Below, piece after piece: positions 19,840-23,170 of a stretch of 23,170 nt of DNA. The notes under the pieces were generated by a model that was not told the DNA's origin, searched no databases, and was given only the letters and a program-made list of their open reading frames with translations. Origin of the DNA: Planctomycetota bacterium (GTDB lineage Bacteria; Planctomycetota; Planctomycetia; Pirellulales; Lacipirellulaceae); NCBI GenBank assembly GCA_022614705.1, contig JAKEIB010000231.1, positions 1 to 23,170 on the forward strand, written 5' to 3'. A program made the position numbers and the translations under genes. The stretch's first letter is position 1, and the number at the start of each line of letters is the position of its first letter.

Positions 19840-22047
19840 ATGCACAACTTCGCTCGCGCACTCCGCATCGCCCTCACGCACCGCTACAACGTGGCCGGCT
19901 GCTTGCTCACGTCGCTGGTGATCGCCGTGCTGTGGGGCGGCAATCTCACGGCCGTGTTCCCCGTCGTCGACGTGATCATGAACGATCAGTCGCTGCCCGA
20001 GTGGATCGACCAGAAAATCGCCGAGAGCGAGCGCGAGGTGACCGAATCCAACCGCTGGCTCGCGCAACTCGATAAGCTCAAAGACGACGACGCCGGCAAC
20101 ATCCAATGCGAACTCAGTAGTGAGATCGAACGCTGCGGCGCCGAATTAACGGCGCACAAAGAACGGTCGAATGGTGTCTGGAACGATGTCCAAATCGCCG
20201 AGAAAACGAGACTCGAAAACTTCATCAAGCGATTGGAAGCGTTACGCACGCTGCCGCCCGACGCGATCGTCGCGCGCGTTGCTCAGGAAATCAACGAGGC
20301 CCAGCATCACCGGGAAGTTTACACCGATCGCGCCGCCCGCTTTCGCTGGATCGCCCCCGCCGCGCATCGCTGGATGCCCACCACGCCGTTCGACACGCTG
20401 CTGGTCGTGTTGCTATTTGTGCTCGTGTGTACCATCGTGAAGGGATTGTTTCGCATCTGGAACTCGATCGTGGTCGTGCGATTGGGCAGCAGCGTCGGTT
20501 ACGACCTGCGCATCGATTTCTACAGCAAGGTGCTGCGTCTCGACATCGCCAATTTCACCGAAGCCGGCCGCGGCGACCTCATGAATCGCTGCAGCACCGA
20601 CCTCAACCACATTGGCCAAGGCGTGCAACGACTATTCGGCCAGGTGCTGCTGGAGCCGCTGAAAATGGCCGTCTGCTTCGGCATCGCGGCCTACATCAGT
20701 TGGCAACTTCTCTTGCTCACGATTCTCATCGTGCCGCCCGCCGCTTTCTCGATCCATTGGCTCGGCAAAGCGCTCAAACGCACGCATCGCAAAGCGCTGC
20801 AGGAGTTGTCCTCGATCTACGAAACGCTGACCGAAACATTGGGCGGCGTGAAGCTCATCAAGGCGTTCACCATGGAGCCGGCCGAGCAGCACCGCTTCCA
20901 CCTGTCGGCCAAAGAGTATTACCACCGCCAGATGCGGATCGCCATGTACGATTCGCTCGTCAGCCCGACGATCGAAATGCTGGGTCTCGGCATGGTGCTG
21001 TTGGCCTCGGTAATGGGCGGCTACCTCGTGCTCGGCCAGCAGACGCACATCCTCGGCATCAAAATCAGCGACATTGCGTTGACTCACGGCGACATGAGCA
21101 TGTTCTTCGCGATGCTGGTCGGCATGGCCGACCCGGCCCGCCGCATCGCCAACGAATTCAGCCACATGCAAGCCGCCCTGGCCGCCGCCGACCGCGTGTA
21201 CGAAATCCTCGACCGCCAGCCGGCCATCGTCGATCCGCCCCACCCGGTCGCCTTGCCGTCGCTGTGGACGCCGGCTGTAACCGGGGTCACAGACCCCAGC
21301 TACAGTTCTCGGCACGCGCTGCGATTCGAGAACGTCAGCTTCCAATACCTGCCCGAGAAACCGATTCTTCACGACATGAGCCTGGAGGTCCGCGCCGGCG
21401 AAACGCTGGCCATCGTCGGTCCCAACGGCTGTGGCAAGACCACGATGCTACAGCTGTTGCCGCGCTTCTACGACCCGGACTCCGGCCGCATCACGATTGA
21501 AGGCGTCGACATCCGCAACGTCCGCCTTCGCGACTTGCGCTCCCGCCTCGGCCTCGTGTCGCAGGAAATCCTGCTGCTCAACGACACGGTGGCCAACAAC
21601 ATCGGCTACGGCGCCCCCGACGCCACGCAAGCCGAAATCGAAGCCGCCGCCCAAAAAGCCCACGCCCATACGTTCATCACCGAAAAGCTCCCCGACGGCT
21701 ACGCCACGCTCGTCGGCCCCGGCGGCAGCCGCCTCTCCGGCGGACAGCGCCAGCGCATCGCCCTGGCCCGCGCCATTCTGCGAAACCCCGAAATCCTCCT
21801 GCTCGATGAAGCCACCAGCCAGATCGACATCGAAAGCGAACAGCTCATTTTCGAAGTGCTCCGCGATTTCTCCCGCGACCGTACGACGCTCATGATCACG
21901 CACCGCGTGAGCATGATCTCGCTGGCCGACCGCGTGGTCGTCATGGACCACGGCCACATCATCGACGTCGGCACGCACGACGAGCTATCGACCCGCTGCG
22001 ACCTGTACCGCCGCCTCTGCCACACCGCGTACCGCGAAAGCGCGTAA
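19840..22047 (+). CDS. ABC exporter with fused permease and ATPase domains (MsbA-like)
   Basis: A type IV ABC half-transporter of 735 residues, acting as a dimer in the inner membrane to export a lipid, peptide or drug. A first membrane helix (about residues 17-40) is followed by an unusually long extracytoplasmic segment (about 42-190), rich in Glu, Lys and Arg and coiled-coil-like. The second helix FDTLLVVLLFVLVCTIVKGLF and the rest of the permease follow. The ATPase has Walker A GPNGCGKT (527-534), Q-loop SQE, signature LSGGQ (632-636), Walker B ILLLDEAT with catalytic Glu657, and H-loop His688. After Walker B the usual SALD is SQID. The linker near residues 479-489 (AVTGVTDPSYS) is encoded by a palindromic element in frame. 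Substrate cannot be deduced; the neighbours are unrelated. Confidence 0.95.
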   Translation: MHNFARALRIALTHRYNVAGCLLTSLVIAVLWGGNLTAVFPVVDVIMNDQSLPEWIDQKIAESEREVTESNRWLAQLDKLKDDDAGNIQCELSSEIERCGAELTAHKERSNGVWNDVQIAEKTRLENFIKRLEALRTLPPDAIVARVAQEINEAQHHREVYTDRAARFRWIAPAAHRWMPTTPFDTLLVVLLFVLVCTIVKGLFRIWNSIVVVRLGSSVGYDLRIDFYSKVLRLDIANFTEAGRGDLMNRCSTDLNHIGQGVQRLFGQVLLEPLKMAVCFGIAAYISWQLLLLTILIVPPAAFSIHWLGKALKRTHRKALQELSSIYETLTETLGGVKLIKAFTMEPAEQHRFHLSAKEYYHRQMRIAMYDSLVSPTIEMLGLGMVLLASVMGGYLVLGQQTHILGIKISDIALTHGDMSMFFAMLVGMADPARRIANEFSHMQAALAAADRVYEILDRQPAIVDPPHPVALPSLWTPAVTGVTDPSYSSRHALRFENVSFQYLPEKPILHDMSLEVRAGETLAIVGPNGCGKTTMLQLLPRFYDPDSGRITIEGVDIRNVRLRDLRSRLGLVSQEILLLNDTVANNIGYGAPDATQAEIEAAAQKAHAHTFITEKLPDGYATLVGPGGSRLSGGQRQRIALARAILRNPEILLLDEATSQIDIESEQLIFEVLRDFSRDRTTLMITHRVSMISLADRVVVMDHGHIIDVGTHDELSTRCDLYRRLCHTAYRESA
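21275..21305. repeat. Palindromic element inside the ABC exporter gene
   Basis: CTGTA (21275-21279) pairs with TACAG (21301-21305), and GGGGTC-aca-GACCCC (21283-21297) forms the inner hairpin with a 3-nt loop. It reads in frame as the linker between the permease and ATPase domains. Its outer ends and size match the element at 7722-7797. Confidence 0.8.
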
Positions 22048-22050
22048 ATC

Positions 22051-22070
22051 GCCGCTCGCGGCTTAGCGCG
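22051..22070 (+). repeat. Short hairpin repeat after the ABC exporter gene
   Basis: GCCGC-tc-GCGGC followed by TTAGCGCG, directly after the stop. It is the same unit as at 12865 and 14190. A factor-independent terminator would need a T-run, which is absent. Confidence 0.6.
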
Positions 22071-22078
22071 TATTACCC

Positions 22079-22179
22079 GCGAGCCGGGGCGTCCCCACCC
22101 CCGAGAAGAAACGCCGCTTCGCGCAAAGCATCACCCCGATGAAGAACGTCAACTCGGGGCCGAGGACGGCCCGGCTCGC
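22079..22179. repeat. Paired inverted repeat between convergent ABC exporter and DUF1559 genes
   Basis: The left arm GCGAGCCGGGGCGTCC and on (22079-22105) and the right arm ending GACGGCCCGGCTCGC (22153-22179) match over 27 bp with about four mismatches. The arms are the same as those of the element at 11367-11470. It fills the gap between two convergent stops, so it could terminate from both sides. Confidence 0.8.
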
Positions 22180-22204
22180 CAAGTCTTGAAGCCCCGTCCT
22201 CCCA

Positions 22205-23170
22205 TTACCGAATCATATTATCTTCCAACTGAAATCCTGGATTCGGCGAATCCGACTTCTTATCAAAAGTCGTCATCAGCGCGATGTACACGCCGTAGGC
22301 GATGTCTTCGCGCAAAAACGTCACGCGTCCGCTCGAGAAAGCCACGTTCACGCCGCCCGAATGGTAGCTCGACGGCCGAGCCCAACTTGCCATATCGACT
22401 CCCGGCCCGTAGTCGCACGTGCCGCTCGTGTACCGCCCGCGAATTTTCTCCTTGCAATCACCATCCAAATCGGTCCCCGGCATGTTGATCGCGACTCGCT
22501 CGCTCGTGTTCGCATTCCACAAAAACACGGGCCCCCAAGTGCGGTCGTGCTTCTGCTCTACGACAAATTTGCCGTCAATCTCCCATAGGTCGCAGTTCAG
22601 GAATCCATTCCATCCCACATGGTCGTAGTCCGGCGAGCCCGAGTTCTCGGAGTAGATTAGTGTGTACTCGCGCCCGTCGGCCCAGTGTCCTTCGAGCGTC
22701 GCCAAGTTCGGATCGAATATTCGGTTGATGAACGGACCATTGGGAATCTTCTGATACGTGACGGACGAATACATTCCACCATTGGCCACGTACGACATCA
22801 CCGACCCGCTGCGCGACTTCGACGCTTCGCTCGGGCATAGATAAACCTCAATGAACGAGCCCGTCATTGCGCCGCCCTTGGCGGTCTCCGTCACTTTCTC
22901 GCGTTCCAATTCGGGCAGCAGCAGAACTGCCCAGGTGGTATTCTGGACTGGACTTTCGGTGACGAATCGTTCGGGAGACAACGGTTCAAATAGTCCCGGA
23001 TAGCGCCTGAACCGTTCGTCATATTGAATTGTTGCCAAGCCAAGCTGCCGAAGATTGTTCAGACACGCCGATCGCCGCCCCGATTCGCGCGCTTTCGACA
23101 CCGCCGGCAACAACAGCGCCACCAGCGTTCCGATGATTGCGATCACCACCAACAACTCGACTAGCGTAAA
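22205..23170 (-). CDS. DUF1559 pseudopilin-like protein (5' end outside window)
   Basis: The planctomycete DUF1559 family has a type II/IV pilin-like N-terminus and a C-terminal H-X9-DG box. The window edge cuts the gene; the first codons seen read FTLVELLVVIAIIGTLVALLLPAVSKARES, so the missing part is the short leader and probably the prepilin peptidase site. The next segment, RRSACLNNLRQLGLATIQYDERFRRYPG, is the usual family stretch. The C-terminal box reads SYHSGGVNVAFSSGRVTFL: His and the spacing are kept, but the Asp of DG is Ser. The protein is likely exported by the type II-like machinery or is a surface component, as inferred for the family. It is convergent with the ABC exporter gene. 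Confidence 0.92.
   Translation of the reverse strand, partial: FTLVELLVVIAIIGTLVALLLPAVSKARESGRRSACLNNLRQLGLATIQYDERFRRYPGLFEPLSPERFVTESPVQNTTWAVLLLPELEREKVTETAKGGAMTGSFIEVYLCPSEASKSRSGSVMSYVANGGMYSSVTYQKIPNGPFINRIFDPNLATLEGHWADGREYTLIYSENSGSPDYDHVGWNGFLNCDLWEIDGKFVVEQKHDRTWGPVFLWNANTSERVAINMPGTDLDGDCKEKIRGRYTSGTCDYGPGVDMASWARPSSYHSGGVNVAFSSGRVTFLREDIAYGVYIALMTTFDKKSDSPNPGFQLEDNMIR

Noticed and set aside
18791..19921. A 376-residue open frame on the plus strand across the Cys-rich lipoprotein gene
   Set aside because: It is rich in Arg and Ala with no motif, and the minus strand has a signal peptide, a lipobox and a ribosome binding site in the same region.

Overview
The window looks like chromosomal DNA of a planctomycete, probably from the Pirellulales. 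The reasons are high GC, a DUF1559 pseudopilin-like protein at the right edge, a PQQ-type beta-propeller with a secretion signal, an extremely Cys-rich small lipoprotein, a 1364-residue protein of no recognisable family, and intergenic DNA crowded with several kinds of palindromic repeat. Taxonomy is inferred from gene content only.

Left part (1-4230): a gene tail on the plus strand, then a minus-strand block of a histidine-phosphatase-like pseudoenzyme, ribulose-phosphate 3-epimerase, ScpB and a secreted beta-propeller. Centre-left (4230-10430): a palindromic element separates the beta-propeller from the divergent 1364-residue protein, which is followed by RmuC. Centre (10430-14190): an ExeA-type AAA ATPase on the minus strand, then RsmE and a SufU-SufS pair for Fe-S cluster assembly on the plus strand. 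Centre-right (14360-17631): a plus-strand lipid/polyketide-type cassette of dehydratase, acyl carrier protein, dehydratase and ketosynthase, with a plausible promoter in front. Right part: an orphan barstar-like protein, a REP-associated transposase inside a mirror-symmetric set of palindromes, a Cys-rich lipoprotein flanked on both sides by heptamer repeats, an MsbA-like ABC exporter, and a truncated DUF1559 gene.

The most unusual feature is how the palindromic repeats relate to coding sequence. Three genes (scpB, the 1364-residue gene and the ABC exporter gene) carry a palindrome in frame, at sites that look like linkers. In at least three others (rpe, the first dehydratase and the transposase) a palindrome supplies or overlaps the stop codon. 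Several intergenic elements share one design: an outer inverted repeat around two small hairpins with 3-nt loops, or nested arms built from short tandem motifs. The protein-coding palindromes resemble in principle the Rickettsia palindromic elements. No homology search was possible, so family membership and novelty are inferences.
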